Part shown: piece by piece, positions 24,900-36,086 of the stretch
Layout of the letters: every line of letters begins with the position of its first letter
How positions within the stretch are numbered: position 1 is the first letter of the stretch
Source of the DNA: Tubulanus polymorphus
Lineage: Eukaryota; Nemertea; Palaeonemertea; Tubulaniformes; Tubulanidae
Direction: 5' to 3'
DNA: 64,000 bases
NCBI RefSeq assembly: GCF_964204645.1
Contig: NC_134034.1
Span: 5,265,414 to 5,329,413, forward strand
Translations under genes and position numbers: made by a program
The notes under the pieces: model-generated
Seen by the model: the letters and a program-made list of their open reading frames with translations, nothing else
Database searches by the model: none
What the model was told of the DNA's origin: nothing

Positions 24900-26220
24900 C
24901 CCGCTGTCGAGAAAACATATAGCATATAGTTTTAGTAAATCGGTTCATACGTAAGTCCTAACATGCAGTTTCTTAATGTGATGTCTCATTCTAGTCTAGG
25001 CTCATATATGTTCAATATTTTTTCTAAAAATCCTTTTTTGATTCGTACAGTTTCCTCGATTGAAATTTGAAAGATGATTGAGTTAGGACATGGCCTTTAC
25101 CGAAGGTTCTGGTATCCTTGTGTTTGCGAGAAGGGTCGAATAACATTTTATGATGGCATAAATATCAAGGTAGGCATAATTGCATTTGAGTTCCAGCACA
25201 CATGTGTAGTATAGCCTATACAATATGAACAATGATGCATTCTTTATTGTAGAGGACAAAGCGGAAATTTAAGGACTGGACATTACCCACTTTTGGGATG
25301 GAGGTGTGGCGAGGGAAAATTCCTATAAAAGTAGTTGTAAAGCATGAGCTTCCAAAACTTATGGTCTCCGTGAAAATGAATGGAAAAGAATTGTGATAGG
25401 ATCAGTGAAACTGTGCAGTCCGGATAAATCATTGTTTTTATATCCATTTTACAATGCATTGAATGATTGCCAACAAGTCTTCGAACCATGATTTTAGATA
25501 ATCTGAAAATAATTTCAAATGGTAGGCATGGAAACATATTGTTAAAATTGATTTAGTTCATAAAATGGAGTCTCTTTTTTCTAATTCAAATGTGTTAAAG
25601 AAGACTTTTTGCCAATCCTTCAAAACAGTGTAAAATGGACCTAACAATTGTGATTTATCTGGAATGCACAGTTTCGCTGGTCCTATTGAGACCAATTTGA
25701 GGTATATGTTCAAAAGTTTCAGAGAAAAATCCCAAAAGACCGAAAATAATTAGAATTTAGTAGGGTACATTTAGTATAAGTATACATTTCAAAATAGTCA
25801 GCCTGTAATAGTCTGACTTTAAATTCGGGAAGGTTTCATAACAATGGCTTTTTCAAAGATTCTACTTCTGAAAAGCTCGAGTTATAGGCCTAACCATTTT
25901 CAAAAATCTGGTTCCGATAGAGCGCACTAACAGTAGTCAACTGTAAAACCACTTGTTTGTGACAGTGACTTAAAGTTTTCAAGACGCTTCAATGGATTGA
26001 TATTTGGTTTATACATGTATCTTCCCTAGACCTTCAGCCCCAAAACTGGCCAGATCAGAATCAAGGTGGCCGACGGGCAGCCATTGTTGTTTGCCAAAAT
26101 CAGCTTTTTTTTACACATTTTTGAAGTTTTCAAGGGAAATTTTGAAAACGCATTGATCAATTATATTGATCTTTCAAATGTTTGTATCCGCCGATGATGC
26201 ACCGGCAAAAACTTGGAAAT
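24900..26220. other. No gene recognised
   Basis: Low coding content on both strands; probable old repeats. Confidence 0.4.
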
Positions 26221-26224
26221 AAAG

Positions 26225-26930
26225 AAAGGAAAAATTGGGTCGATTGGACCCAAGATGGCCGTCGTGTGACCTTTGTTGTACCCAAAAAGGTCATTTTTGC
26301 CCAGAATTCCGAGACCTGTAGCTTCCGAATGGTTTGCCATTTTTCATTGAAATTCGTAATGGGTATGTAACGTTAAGAAGGGATCTTAAACATTTCAGAC
26401 AGATTCTTTGATCAGTCAAGTGTGACGCAATGGGCGGCCATCTTAGTGTCATCAGTCATTTATAGATTAAAAAGGTTTTTTTGAGGAAAATATCGACAGG
26501 TTAAGACAACGTCTTGATATTTGATAAGCCTGAATAGTATCATTGTCGTAGTATTCATCTCTTCGCGTGGAATTGGGGTTACCCAGGTTTTTTCTCACCA
26601 GCAGGGGAGGTGAATATTGAAGTATATACAATTTGCCTATTTATATTGGTAGCTTTGGATATTTTGTAACCACAATGACTTGCAAAATTGTAGCATGTGA
26701 CATGTTCTATGATTTTTGTGAGTTTCAAGGTCATTGGTCCTTGTATAGATGGTCATCTGGGAGCGTTGAGTAGCCGAATAAGTTAGTATTTTCATATTGT
26801 ATTGGTCTCTAGCCAAATTCTGTAACCACAATCAATTGAAAAATTGTAGCTTGTGACATGTTCTATGATTGTGGTGAGTTTTAAGGTCATTGCTTTCTTA
26901 ATATGTTCACCAAGGGATGTTGAAATTTTC
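26225..26930 (+). repeat. Dispersed repeat, second copy
   Basis: Colinear with 15130-15780 (see landmarks there). The tail has two further diverged units around TTGCAAAATTGTAGC(A/T)TGTGACATGTTCTATGATT at about 26680 and 26840. Confidence 0.65.
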
Positions 26931-28018
26931 GATTGTTGATTGTTGATTGTTGAGCGTTTCAAACCACTTACTTACAAAAAAGGCGTGGTATCCCTGAACC
27001 CTTAGTTAGATTGATAATATAATATTTCATTATAAAAATACACATAACCTTGTCGCAGGGATGATAATTCCCCGAGGTTTCTCACGGATTTCGGTAACGA
27101 AAAATATCATTTTTCCCAATAGTCCAAAAATGGTGTAAAGTATATGGGGGGTTGATGATGGTCTCACAGCCGGTTCGCATGAATAAAGAAATACCGCAGA
27201 TCTTATAGGTCGGCGTTCTCATCCCAGTTGGCGGCGATTCACGAAAGATAACATTTACATTTACATTGCAATTAAATTTTAGTTTACATTGGTTTTTAAG
27301 CCGCTTTCACACCACACTATTTAGGAAGGTCTAAATTTTACCCGTTCCACTTTTGAATGGACTAACCTGGAAAAACCTAAAATACGAACCGATGTCCGTT
27401 CTATGTTTTGCAACGAACCAATATATGTGTGGAGTTCCAGCTCCATTCTTAATCTTAGTTTTGAATCTATGCTATGAATTAAATTGACATATACGCACTG
27501 TTCACTTAACCTAGGTCACTACATCGTCAGTTTAGACCAGTCTAACTAGTGCTGGTGTGGAGACGGCTTTCGTCTACTTGTGATCGTGAATCAGTTCATC
27601 AGTTTATCATTTTGATCAAACGATCTCAGCTATTTATTTTCATATAAACGCGTTATTCAATGGACGAAGGATCATCGTTATGATATCGTCATATTTACAT
27701 CGTCTATATACGTATCACCAACAGTGAAATCGATATCGCAACTCAACATACGTTTAGATAGAGAACTAAAGCATGCATAAGCCTTATGATGATTCCACCG
27801 ATGACCATTTGTAATTAATCCATTTGAATTTCATTCATATAATTATCGATGGTTTATAGGCAAGATATACGTCTGATGCGGCATGGTTCGTATATATTTA
27901 GAATTTAGTTATGGTTACTTTGTGTTCAGCCTGTTTCAAAAATTTCTTAAAATTGTTTCAATGTATAAATGTATGATCACGACGTAAGAATAATTAATTA
28001 TTATTGTCAATCTCTTTT
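26931..28018. other. No gene recognised
   Basis: Short near-perfect GATTGTTGATTGTTGA repeats at about 26930 and host-like unique sequence; no motif seen. Confidence 0.4.
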
Positions 28019-28019
28019 C

Positions 28020-28200
28020 ATCCCTGAAAATCTAGGAATTGACGGTGGAAGCAATTCGGAGGGTATCATGTGTCAAATTAGGAATGGCGAAAATAAACCG
28101 ACTGCGGAAACAATGAATGACTTGGAAGAACCTGTAAATAGTATGTACCATCATACATACCATTTTGTATCGACACGATCTTACTGATTATTATTTATGT
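28020..28200 (+). pseudogene. Host exon-intron unit, copy interrupted by the Polinton
   Basis: Homologous to 47845-48024: exon block to 28140, donor GTATGT at 28141, then intron. The rest of the intron and its acceptor are found on the far side of the element from 47759. The duplicated exon encodes a short acidic stretch of unknown function. Confidence 0.7.
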
Positions 28201-28206
28201 TTCCTG
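28201..28206. repeat. Target site duplication TTCCTG (left)
   Basis: Matches 47753-47758. Six bases is the standard Polinton duplication. Confidence 0.9.
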
Positions 28207-28266
28207 AGTAATTGGAAAAGTGGGCTTTCATACCAGAGTACCAGAGTACGAGACACCTCTCATCAC
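28207..28266 (+). repeat. Left terminal inverted repeat
   Basis: Inverse of 47693-47752 with three mismatches. Directly after CTCATCAC it joins ACAAGTA, the sequence found at the inner edge of the much longer right end, so the left end has lost about 240 bp. Confidence 0.9.
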
Positions 28267-28270
28267 TACA

Positions 28271-28294
28271 AGTAATTTTTTTTCCTTATAAATG
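28271..28294 (+). promoter_or_regulatory. T-tract / TAAATG start signal, leftmost gene
   Basis: A T8 tract, CCTTA, then TAAATG overlapping the start codon at 28292. One of a set at the Polinton gene starts. Confidence 0.5.
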
Positions 28295-28585
28295 GGAGAT
28301 AGAAAAGCATTCTTAGCAACAATAAATAACAGAATAAAACCAGCAAAAGAACAATTTGAAATAAAAAAGTTAGTTGATGTTACAAAAGAAATTGAACATA
28401 AAATATTGAAATTAGAAAAGATAAAAACTAAATGTAGAGAGAAAGTATCAGCTAATTTAAGCTACTGTAATGTTAGTACATCGCAAGAATTTAAAGTATT
28501 TTTACCTGATAAATGGGCTTCATTGAGTACAGAGGAATTAAAAGATTTAGAAGGATTTAAAATAATCTATCATGGAAAAAAATGA
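28292..28585 (+). CDS. Polinton small protein, unknown
   Basis: 97 residues, lysine-rich, predicted mostly helical with a coiled-coil-like middle (about 35-70). Starts 26 bp inside the left terminal repeat and is read toward the interior, opposite to most other genes. It has the shared T-tract/TAAATG start signal. Function not recognised; a further open stretch follows in another frame after the stop (to about 28620). Confidence 0.55.
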   Translation: MGDRKAFLATINNRIKPAKEQFEIKKLVDVTKEIEHKILKLEKIKTKCREKVSANLSYCNVSTSQEFKVFLPDKWASLSTEELKDLEGFKIIYHGKK

Positions 28586-28599
28586 AGATGGCCATCATG

Positions 28600-29326
28600 A
28601 TTTAGAAATTGTTGATTAAATTTAAAAAAATAAATTAATAAAAATAATGAATATCTAGAATCCGAAATGACTTATCTGGACAATTTAATTGCTCCGCATA
28701 GATAGACAAAAATAGTGAGATATTTAATTAATTAAAAAAAAAATATTTTTTTTTGCTTTTTTTCTAAAATATTAATCCATTTTTTTTATTGTCAATTTTG
28801 GGATTTCAGAAGTATAGCAGTTGTTTCAGAATTATTAAGATCATGAATTTTATTTTGATTTCTTATACCAACTACACCCAATCAAAATGAATACAATTAC
28901 AAATCCAGCTGTAAAATATAGACATTTATCAAATATTCTAAGGAGTAGAGATAACAATATTTTCACCATTTTTATTACTTATTTTTTCTTTTACAGCTTT
29001 TTTATATTCTCGTGATTTAATTTCTAATTACCGAGACCATTCAATTTGTTTCTGAGTTCTCGGTTTTTTCTTCACTTCTTCCACCTTGTTCATTGTTTAT
29101 AGAAATATCTTTACTTTCAATATTTGAAAATGTTATAACTCCAGTTGATAATAATGTCATAAATCCACCTAATTGAAATGATTAATATCCAAACCATTTA
29201 TTTAATTCGGTCATAACTAGATAATCATTTTTTAAATCAGCATATAATCTATTTTCATCTTGAATTGGCAGCATATAATTACATAATTTAACCTTTTACT
29301 ACATTTTCTGATATCGCGTCATTAAT
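28600..29326 (-). pseudogene. Remnants of Polinton reading frames
   Basis: AT-rich sequence of viral composition. On the minus strand short open pieces are separated by stops: one with a hydrophobic segment and polar tail near 29060-29290, and a basic piece with a KPRTQKQIEWSR stretch near 28990-29080. No family could be assigned. This is where a missing gene such as the maturation protease might once have been, but I see no protease motif. Confidence 0.4.
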
Positions 29327-29358
29327 TAGGGTTTTCTGTTATTTCACAGAAAACCCTA
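29327..29358. repeat. Hairpin at the left edge of the nested block
   Basis: 13-base arms TAGGGTTTTCTGT and complement around 6 bases. Base composition changes from viral AT-rich to host-like here, so it may mark the insertion edge of foreign sequence. Confidence 0.6.
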
Positions 29359-30418
29359 TTGATATCCGCGTGATTATTATTATTATTATTTTCTTCCACA
29401 CTATTTTTACCAAAAGAACATAGGCTTTGTTACCTTACCGCTGTTTCATATACAATCCATATAATATCGTCAAGCTCACTGAGATCTACAAATAGCCCGC
29501 GTGTTTTTTTCACGAATCATCGTTACAAAAGCGCTGTCGGGCTGTAAACATCGAAAATTTAGCCCCATTCAATGGGGCGACATGTTTTTCGTCATCCCGA
29601 AATCAACCCGCAGGCCGACTGTCACTTCGATTATCAATTCAAGTATAAATGAACTAATTTATTGCCGCAGACTTCACATTCAGTCGCGGTCTTCAAACAG
29701 TGATTTTAACAATAGCCCATTTTCCTCATCAAATCATATTACCGATACACTGGAAATTTACTACTTTAGATTTTAAAAGCACTGTCGAGCCGTAAACATC
29801 GACGAATCGACGTGTGTTACTACATCGACGTTCCGGGGATGAGCTGCGAGTTTCTCCTCATCATGAGAATCAAATCGAGTACAAATTAATTTATTACTAC
29901 AAGTGATTTGGCTGCGGGTTTCAAGGAGTTAGTTTAACAATACCTTTTTTTCTTTACCGAATTAACCGTGTATTTACTAAGATAAATCTTTAGTGTACCG
30001 GGGAATCGTAGGCCTAAACTAAACAGGCCGAAGAGATATGGCGGAGAAAAGCTGTTATGTCGACGAGGTATCAAAATAAAAGAATATATTACTTTATTCG
30101 GCCGCGGGCTTCAACCATTTATCAATACTCTATATTTCCTACAGTACATACCGATCATTGTCAAATGCACAAGGTATTTACTAAATACAAGTATATAACA
30201 CACTCCTATCCATATGCTGGACTCACACTTGACATTCGGAGTAAGCGTTCGCTCTGGGGGAAAGGAGATCGTTCGCTGTGTCGCTTGAAGTGTTTATCGA
30301 GTTTTACGCGACCTTAAGGCTTTAGTATGGTGGCTGATAAGATAAAAAAACATGAATATGCAAATGAGGGCGACATTACGACAAAACGACAAAACTAAAA
30401 TAACGCGAGAAAACAATG
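29359..30418. other. Foreign sequence nested in the Polinton, no gene
   Basis: Host-like composition, unlike the viral parts. Short frames only. It runs into the 31-bp minisatellite. Confidence 0.5.
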
Positions 30419-32060
30419 ATTTTGATTTTGTCGCCCGCGACAATTCATTATTTTGGTTATGTCACACGCGACAATTCAATATTGTGGTTTTATCGCCCGC
30501 GACAATTCATTATTTTGGTTTTATTGCTTGCGACAATTCATTATTTTGGTTTTGTCGCCCGCGAAAATTCAATATTTTGGTTTTATCGCCCACGACAATT
30601 CACTACTTTGGTTTTATCGCCCACGACAATTCACTACTTTGGTTTTATCGCCAGCGACAATTCATTATTTTGGTTTTGTCGCCCGAGACAATTCATTATT
30701 TTGGTTTTATCGCCGGCGACAATTCATTATTACGGTTTTATCGCCCGCGACAATTCATTATTTTGGTTTTGTCGCCCGCGACAATTCACCATTTTGGTTT
30801 TGTCACCCGCGAAAATTCATTATTTTGGTTTTATCGCCCGCGACAATTCATTATTTTGGTTTTGTCGCCAGCCACAATTCATTAGTTTGGTTTTGTTGCC
30901 CGCGACAATTCAATATTTTGGTTTTGTCGCCCGCGAAAATTCAATATTTTGGTTTTATCGCCCACGACAATTCACTACTTTGGTTTTATCGCCCACGACA
31001 ATTCACTACTTTGGTTTTATCGCCAGCGACAATTCATTATTTTGGTTTTGTCGCCCGAGACAATTCATTATTTTGGTTTTATCGCCGGCGACAATTCATT
31101 ATTACGGTTTTATCGCCCGCGACAATTCATTATTTTGGTTTTGTCGCCCGCGACAATTCACCATTTTGGTTTTGTCACCCGCGAAAATTCATTATTTTGG
31201 TTTTATCGCCCGCGACAATTCATTATTTTGTGTTTTGTCGCCAGCCACAATTCATTAGTTTGGTTTTGTTGCCCGCGACAATTCAATATTTTGGTTTTGT
31301 CGCCCGCGACAATTCAATATTTTGGTTTTATCGCCCACGACAATTCATTACTTTGGTTTTAACTCCAGCGACAATTCATTATTTTGGTTTTGTCGCCCGC
31401 GACAATTCTTCTTTTTGGTTTTGTCGCCCGCGACAATTCATTATTTTGGTTTTATATTTTGTTTTAGTCGCCCGCGACAATTTTTTTTTTGGTTTTGTAG
31501 CCCGCGACAATTCTTCTTTTTGGTTTTGTCGCCCGCGACAATTCATTATTTTGGTTTTATATTTTGTTTTAGTCGCCCGCGACAATTTTTTTTTTGGTTT
31601 TGTAGCCCGCGACAATTCAATATTTTGGTTTTGTCGCCCGCGACCATTCATTATTTTGGTTTAATCGCCCGCGACAATTCAATATTTTGGTTTTATCGCC
31701 CGCGATAATTCATTATTTTGGTTTTATCGCCCGCGACAATTCATTATTTTGGTTTTGTCGCCCGAGACAATTCATTATTTTGGTTTTGTCGCCCCCACAA
31801 TTCTTTTTTTGGTTTTGTCGCTCGCGACAATTCATTAGTTTGGTTTTGTCGCTTGTGACAATTCATTATTTTGGTTTTGTCGCCCGCCCCAATTCAATAT
31901 TTTGGTTTTATCGCCCACGACAATTCATTACTTTGGTTTTATCTCCAGCGACAATTCATTATTTTGGTTTTGTCGCCTGCGACAATTCTTCTTTTTGGTT
32001 TTGTTGCCCGCGACAATTAATTATTTTGGTTTTCATAATTTTAGTTTTGTCGCCCGTGGT
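30419..32060 (+). repeat. 31-bp minisatellite, about 50 units, with 12-unit higher-order repeat
   Basis: Unit reads approximately GTCGCCCGCGACAATTCATT followed by ATTTTGGTTTT. It contains the small inverted repeat GTCGC-CC-GCGAC. A block of 12 units (372 bp) is duplicated (about 30545-30916 and 30917-31288). Later units are scrambled with T-rich variants (31440-31600, itself duplicated). The unit has no stop in any plus-strand frame and 31 is not a multiple of 3, so long frames of up to 403 codons arise in all three frames without being genes. Confidence 0.95.
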
Positions 32061-32099
32061 TTTGTCGGAACATTAAGTTTTTTTGTCGAACAGTGTGTT

Positions 32100-32405
32100 A
32101 AGATTGTTTTGGAAATTTACTCGGTCTGGTATATTTTGGATTACTGTGTATGTCATTTGTCAGGACATTAAACAGAAGACGACTTAGGATACTACCTTGC
32201 GTGACTCCACTAGTTAGACCGTCTCATTCCAAGATGAGGCGTTCCGTTGATTTCGGTTACAAGTTTCCGTTCAGAGATAACTGCTGAGCCATTTGGGCGA
32301 CCTATCATTGATACTGTTTCCTAATAGCCTGTTTAGTAATGGCTGATGTTGAGCCTTATCAAATGCTTTGTTGAAATCCCCCGTTGAACAGGATTCTAAG
32401 ACTGT
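32100..32405 (-). pseudogene. LINE reverse transcriptase fragment
   Basis: On the minus strand a broken frame shows FNKAFDKAQHQPLLNRL and, further on, GVTQGSIL followed by LFNVLTNDIH. These correspond to the reverse-transcriptase blocks of non-LTR elements that normally read KAFD..H..LL and QGS.LGPLLF...ND. Several stops interrupt it. It sits between the minisatellite and the last viral gene, so it belongs to the foreign block. Confidence 0.75.
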
Positions 32406-32417
32406 GCACAAAACCCG

Positions 32418-32741
32418 TTATCGCTGCTTTGCAGCTATATTTCTAGCTGTTCTCGCGGTTTCATAAATCTTAAATAATCTAATAATTTCATCTGATTTCA
32501 TTGTATCTAATTCATTATAAGTTAAATTTTTACCGATGAAATTTTTACATTTTCCAGATGCTATTAATATTTCTAATTGATGTTTACAATAAAGATGATA
32601 TTCATAATTATTATTTGTTGTAACATTATTTAAAGCACCATCATCTGGAGTTAATTTTGTTTCTGTTATTCCTAAATCATCTAAAGTTTTTTCAATTGGA
32701 ACATCACCATTTTTAGATTTTATTTTCTTTTCACCTCCCAT
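32418..32741 (-). CDS. Polinton small protein, unknown
   Basis: 107 residues, intact, lysine-rich N-terminus, then a helical C-terminal half with a basic tail. Starts with the shared TTTTTTT-GTTATA-TAAATG signal. The C-terminal part (cysteine-histidine pair, LEILIASGKCKNFIGK) may be a small DNA-binding unit, but no family is recognised. Its 3' end lies about 15 bp from the LINE fragment, so a longer original 3' end cannot be excluded. Confidence 0.5.
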   Translation of the reverse strand: MGGEKKIKSKNGDVPIEKTLDDLGITETKLTPDDGALNNVTTNNNYEYHLYCKHQLEILIASGKCKNFIGKNLTYNELDTMKSDEIIRLFKIYETARTARNIAAKQR

Positions 32742-32765
32742 TTATATAACAAAAAAATTAGTTGT
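32738..32765 (-). promoter_or_regulatory. T-tract / TAAATG start signal
   Basis: On the minus strand: T7, GTTATA, TAAATG at the start codon ending at 32741. Confidence 0.5.
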
Positions 32766-33040
32766 GATGTTGCAACTAGAATTTAACTAGAATGTAACTA
32801 AAAATCATCTAGATTAACAAACTAGTTGAATTATTATTGTTTTTATTTATTTCTTGTTAAATCTAGTTGATTTTTGTTCCAACTACCAATAACTTGAATT
32901 CAACTAGAATGTAACTAAAAATATACTAGATTAGAAAGCTAGTTAAAATATTGTTGAATTTTATTTGATTTTTGTTTCAAATACCAATAACTAGAATTCA
33001 ACTAGAATGTAACCAAAAATGTAATAGATTAACAAACCAG
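32765..33040. repeat. Tandem repeat of about 113 bp between viral genes
   Basis: Two and a half imperfect units built around (A/T)CAACTAGAATGTAACTAAAA and AACTAGTTGAA. The second half of each unit is partly self-complementary (CTAGTT/AACTAG). Possible cis-acting site. Confidence 0.7.
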
Positions 33041-33045
33041 TTGAA

Positions 33046-33660
33046 TTTAAATAAATTCATATTTAAATGGGTGTTGTAATCTAAATAGTAATTTTGATCT
33101 TTTATCATTTTTCAACTTATCCATATACTCATTATGTAAATCATGTGGAATAATATCATTTTCTTCAAGCGCATTTTTCATCGATTTTCCATCTTTATTA
33201 TAAAAGTAAAACTAAAAATCTAATGTTTTCTCTAAAATCTTTAACAATTGAATTATATTTTTGATTTAAAACCCAAGTTGTTATCCCAAAATGTCTACCA
33301 GAAAAAGCTAAATAACATAACTCACTCTCTCTAATTTTTGAATCATGTAAATTTGCACAATCATCTATGATAAATAATGTATTTGATCCTTTATAAATAT
33401 CAATTGCTATTTTTATACAATTATCTAAATTTTCTTTTAGTGTTTTAGGATCTAATATAATAAATTTATTATATCTAGTAATATTTCTATCATAAGCTTG
33501 ATTAAATTCATATGTTGGACAAAATAATACTATATTATCAAAATAGTTTTTATAAACAGTTTCTAATAAATTTAATATAAAATAAGTTTTTCCACAATTT
33601 GTTACGCCAGAAACTAACATATTATGAGGCTCAAATATAAATAATTCCTTATTCATATTT
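33046..33660 (-). pseudogene. Packaging ATPase (FtsK/HerA-type, A32-like)
   Basis: Walker A GVTNCGKT lies near the start, Walker B TLFIIDDC about 80 residues later, and a sensor-like region with LAFSGRHFGIT follows, as in the genome-packaging ATPases of Polintons, adintoviruses and nucleocytoplasmic large DNA viruses. The frame closes at 33198; the conserved C-terminal tail continues in another frame to about 33046, so one frameshift is present. The start methionine (about 33651) is not preceded by a stop: the frame runs in from the integrase upstream. Confidence 0.85.
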
Positions 33661-34783
33661 ATATTTTTAATTTTACTTGATAATATCCATTCATTGAATT
33701 TATCTGGCCATCCAACCCATTTTACTAAAGAATATTTTTTTCTTTTAACAGTTTTTGTTTTTAATACTTTTTCAATTTTATATTCTTGTTCTAGATTTTC
33801 AGTAGTTAAACTCAATTCTTCTTCATAAAAATACCCATCAACTTCTTCACCATCTAAATCTTCTAATTTATAGACATATGGTTTTGTTGTTATTACCTTT
33901 TTTATTTTATATATTTCCCTAGTAAAATTTCGATCGTATCCTTTGTCAATTATCTTCTTATACTTAGAAATTCTAACATTTTGACCAACTTTAAATTTAG
34001 GTTCACCAAAATCATCTACAAGAAATGCTCCATATAAATTATTCCAAACAATTTCAGCATTTTCAGGTTTTGTAGCATCAATAGGTATCATTCCAATAGA
34101 AGAATGATAAGAATTATTATATCCTTCTATCAATTTTGGTTAAACATCAATCCATTTAAAAGTATTATTTGCTGTAAAATATTTCCACATTCTTGTTCTT
34201 AATGTTCTATTAAATCGTTCAACAACTGCTGCTTTTTATCCGATTTTGTTGAAAAATATTTAATATTATGATTATCTAAGAGTTCATGAACAAGTGAATT
34301 ATCAAATTATTTTATTTTATGATCAAATTGTATTTTTTCTGGTTTTAGTTTATCACCCGAAAGAAATTTTCTTAAAACATGTGATGTTTGTGCAGCATCT
34401 TTTCTATAAAGTGGGAAACTCCATACATAACGACTAAAAATATCAATTATATTCAATATCAACCAATAATCATCATTATCTTTCTTAACATTTTTCATAT
34501 CAATTAAATCTCCTTGCCACTGTTGATCTATATAACTTACCATAGTTTTACGAGTTTTATATTTTCTAATAATTTTTTTATGTGTTGTATATGTTGGTTG
34601 TTCTAACATAAATTCATTTATATCTTTATATTTAACTAAATTTTGTGGGATTATCTTATCTAATTTATCTTGTTTTACTTTACGCCATATATTTTTGGTA
34701 GAAGAAGCAACCGAACTCTCAGGGTCGTAATATAAATTTCTTAAATATTGTTCTTTAGTATTAGGAGTTTTTTTACCACCCAT
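33661..34783 (-). pseudogene. Retroviral-type integrase with chromodomain
   Basis: N-terminal part intact at 34783-34307: WQGDLIDM with the first catalytic aspartate, then NIIDIFSRYVWSFPLY of the rve core. Frameshift near 34307 and in-frame stops near 34235 and 34140 follow; the region with VVERFNRTL (catalytic glutamate) is at about 34200-34230. The C-terminal part (34133-33661) has an SH3-like segment and a chromodomain (LVKWVGWPDKFNEWI). In Polintons this enzyme inserts the genome with a 6-bp TSD, as seen here. At least three lesions make it non-functional. Confidence 0.9.
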
Positions 34784-34813
34784 TTATATATCGTTAATTT
34801 TAACTTTATATTT

Positions 34814-36062
34814 CTAATATTGAATACTATCTAATTGTGAATTTACAATATTTAATTGTGCGTCAGATATAATATAAATGTGCATTTTAAAATTTAAGCT
34901 TCCTTTTTTCTTTTTCATGAATAATTGTATTCCGTCTTTAGTGTTCTGTAGTTTTTTCCCAGAACCATGTAGTGAATTATCCTCTGTTGTTCTAAAATCT
35001 AACGATAATGCATATTTATTACCGGTATAATAATCAATTTGATTAATATTACAATTTTCAGATGATTTTACTTTTTCATTCATAAAATGTTTTCTAATTT
35101 CTGGCCATTGATCTATCATTCTCATTCCTTGACATAATATTTTTTTTGCTATTCATTCGATTGTTGTTTCTACTTTTTTTTATTTCAGGATTATAATAAT
35201 TATCTACCTTTATTGCGCCATTAGAATATGTTGCAATGGTAAAAAATATTAATATACCTTTAATAGATCTTCTTGGGAAGTTAATATTCTCATTAATTAT
35301 TTCATCATTTGAATTAATAGTTACAGTTTTAAATTTATCAATATAATCATATAATAATGAAAATCCTTGATTGTATTGAGTTTGAATTGTGTTAGCAATA
35401 TTTTCATTAGTTGCTGTATCATATTCTAAACATATATTCGATAATTTATAACCCATATATTTAACAACGTTAGATAATACAATTTCATTTACAGGAGCAA
35501 ATGTTATCTCAAATATAATATCTTCTTGAATTGCATATTTATATAAAGGTGCATTATTATTTATCAATTCAAAGTCTAACGGAATTTTATATTTGCTTCC
35601 ATAAATCTGTTTAATCAAATTATCTACGTCATTAGCTACTACTGCATTATTGGCTTCAGATCTTAATTTATTTTGGTTTTCTGATTGGATGCCTTGAAAT
35701 ATCATATTATTTCTATTTTATTTAGTTAACCATAAATCTTTATAATGCATAAATAAATTATAATCATCTAATGAGAAAACTGTTTCTGGACCAATCTTTA
35801 TTGTTAATTTTTTAATCAAATATCTTCCAACATTATCAACAACATAATTATTATTATTACCGGTTACTTTTATATCAGCTGATAAATAAATACTATTTGG
35901 AACATAAAAAGTATTTTGTGTTAATCGAGGAATTCTAACATATAAAGTTTCATCGGGAATAATATTAGAAGGGTTATGAGTAATTATATGATGAGATCTT
36001 TCTGCTTTAATAGCATTAGATATTCTATGATTCTTAGAAGGATTTATATAACTCCCACTCAT
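34814..36062 (-). pseudogene. Major capsid protein (double jelly-roll type, probable)
   Basis: Three pieces in order: 36062-35718, 35705-35094 and 35125-34814, about 415 codons. Recognised by position next to ATPase and integrase, by beta-rich composition, by PETVFSLDDYNLFMHYKDLW near the end of piece one and by a C-terminal IYIISDAQLNI stretch, which look like Polinton/adintovirus capsid sequences. One stop (about 35716) and one frameshift (about 35100-35150) break it. The start has the T7/TAAATG signal. Family assignment is from memory of the sequence pattern, so a structure-based search would be decisive. Confidence 0.65.
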
Positions 36063-36086
36063 TTATTTAACAAAAAAATTAATTAT
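36059..36086 (-). promoter_or_regulatory. T-tract / TAAATG start signal, capsid gene
   Basis: In the 20-bp gap between the preceding stop codon and the capsid start: T7, GTTAAA, TAAATG. Minus-strand siblings occur at the starts at 32741, 37504, 38682, 39123, 39565, 39812 and 47420; plus-strand siblings at 28292 and 41007. Confidence 0.55.

Noticed and set aside
29501-30317. Two plus-strand frames of 86-91 codons in the nested block
   Set aside because: No motif, no start context and host-like non-coding composition.
30419-32060. Possible CRISPR array (short repeats with a palindromic core)
   Set aside because: Units are head-to-tail with no unique spacers; the context is eukaryotic.
30352-32171. 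Long overlapping open frames (up to 403 codons) with FWF/ILVLSPATIHYFGF repeats
   Set aside because: They come from the 31-bp minisatellite, which has no stop in any forward frame; all three frames are open for the same reason.
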